From Pseudovibrio exalbescens (GTDB taxonomy: Bacteria > Pseudomonadota > Alphaproteobacteria > Rhizobiales > Stappiaceae), in the NCBI RefSeq assembly GCF_028737195.1, contig NZ_JAQZAJ010000003.1:592591-656590 (forward strand): a stretch of DNA of 64,000 nt, in the 5' to 3' direction. The translations under genes were made by a program, and so were the position numbers. Under the pieces are notes generated by a model. That model did not search any database, was not told where the DNA came from, and saw nothing but the letters and a program-made list of their open reading frames with translations. How positions within the stretch are numbered: position 1 is the stretch's first letter; the number at the start of each line of letters is the position of its first letter. Positions 63,909 through 64,000 of the stretch are shown piece after piece.

Positions 63909-64000
63909 ATATGCGGCTCGGCAGGTGAGGGTGGTTGTGGGAGTGCGTGCGCTCGTTGTGTTTTGGTTTTGATTTTGTGTTTCCACATTGGGTTTTGGGT

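Larger units (their letters stand above)
62770..64000. other. Repeat-rich intergenic DNA at the right end
   Basis: More than 1.2 kb without a supported gene. It carries at least four REP-like half or full elements (63018, 63198, 63486, 63881) of the same kind as the array near 49 kb, and a 27-bp direct repeat pair (63375 and 63749). Long open frames in several registers arise from the repeats and lack ribosome sites. Confidence 0.55.

Overview
The window looks like a chromosomal segment of a marine-type alphaproteobacterium, probably of the order Hyphomicrobiales/Stappiaceae. The inference rests on a divK-pleD cell-cycle pair, an EipB (DUF1849) envelope protein, clpS-clpA beside a short phasin, a DinB polymerase with an N-terminal zinc ribbon, a pyrB-pyrC pair whose pyrC lacks metal ligands, and several alphaproteobacterial DUF families (DUF1489, DUF3572, DUF2147, DUF983). 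A Pseudovibrio-like genome of moderate GC is my best guess; I could not run a search. I see no rRNA, tRNA, IS element, prophage or CRISPR array. Most of the window is ordinary core chromosome.

Layout. 0-16 kb: ACT protein, GGDEF-EAL protein, a stand-alone ClpP-type protease, class III adenylate cyclase, DUF599 and DUF1489 proteins, a VWA/J-domain pair, a D-Ala-D-Ala carboxypeptidase, phasin, clpS-clpA, an AzlC/AzlD exporter pair and a GNAT-YoaP protein. 16-25 kb: HIT protein, a minus-strand run (ridA, GDPD, FemAB-like), eipB, a minus-strand run (DUF3572, HAD, dinB), then divK-pleD. 25.7-38.4 kb: rpmG, an MFS transporter, the run topA-rnr-DUF983-NUDIX, and the run pyrB-pyrC-plsY-dprA. 38.5-48.5 kb: aidB-like gene, AEC transporter, ruvX, ung, an MBL-fold hydrolase, two paralogous YHS-domain exported proteins, a TetR regulator and gatC-gatA. 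48.5-53.6 kb: a tandem array of about 249-bp palindromic repeat units followed by an alpha/beta hydrolase, a soluble CZB chemoreceptor, a YjhX/TopAI-like toxin gene and a small membrane protein; this accessory block separates gatCA from gatB. 53.8-62.8 kb: gatB, the glucan operon opgG-smORF-opgH, a GT39-type membrane glycosyltransferase, a GNAT protein, two DUF2147 proteins and a Sel1-like small protein. The last 1.2 kb is repeat-rich intergenic DNA.

How the genes work together. Several blocks concern the cell envelope: the carboxypeptidase, EipB, PlsY, OpgG/OpgH, the GT39 enzyme and the exported YHS and DUF2147 proteins. DivK and PleD link cell cycle to c-di-GMP, and a second c-di-GMP enzyme lies at the left edge. 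ClpS-ClpA is protein quality control, while TopA, RNase R, DinB, Ung, RuvX and DprA serve nucleic-acid upkeep. The points I consider most worth a second look are the 64-codon ORF wedged by ATGA overlaps between opgG and opgH (possibly a detached N-terminus of OpgH), the perfect 13-bp terminator whose T-run touches the start codon of the next glycosyltransferase gene, the metal-ligand-less PyrC, and the repeat array plus terminator that break up gatCAB.
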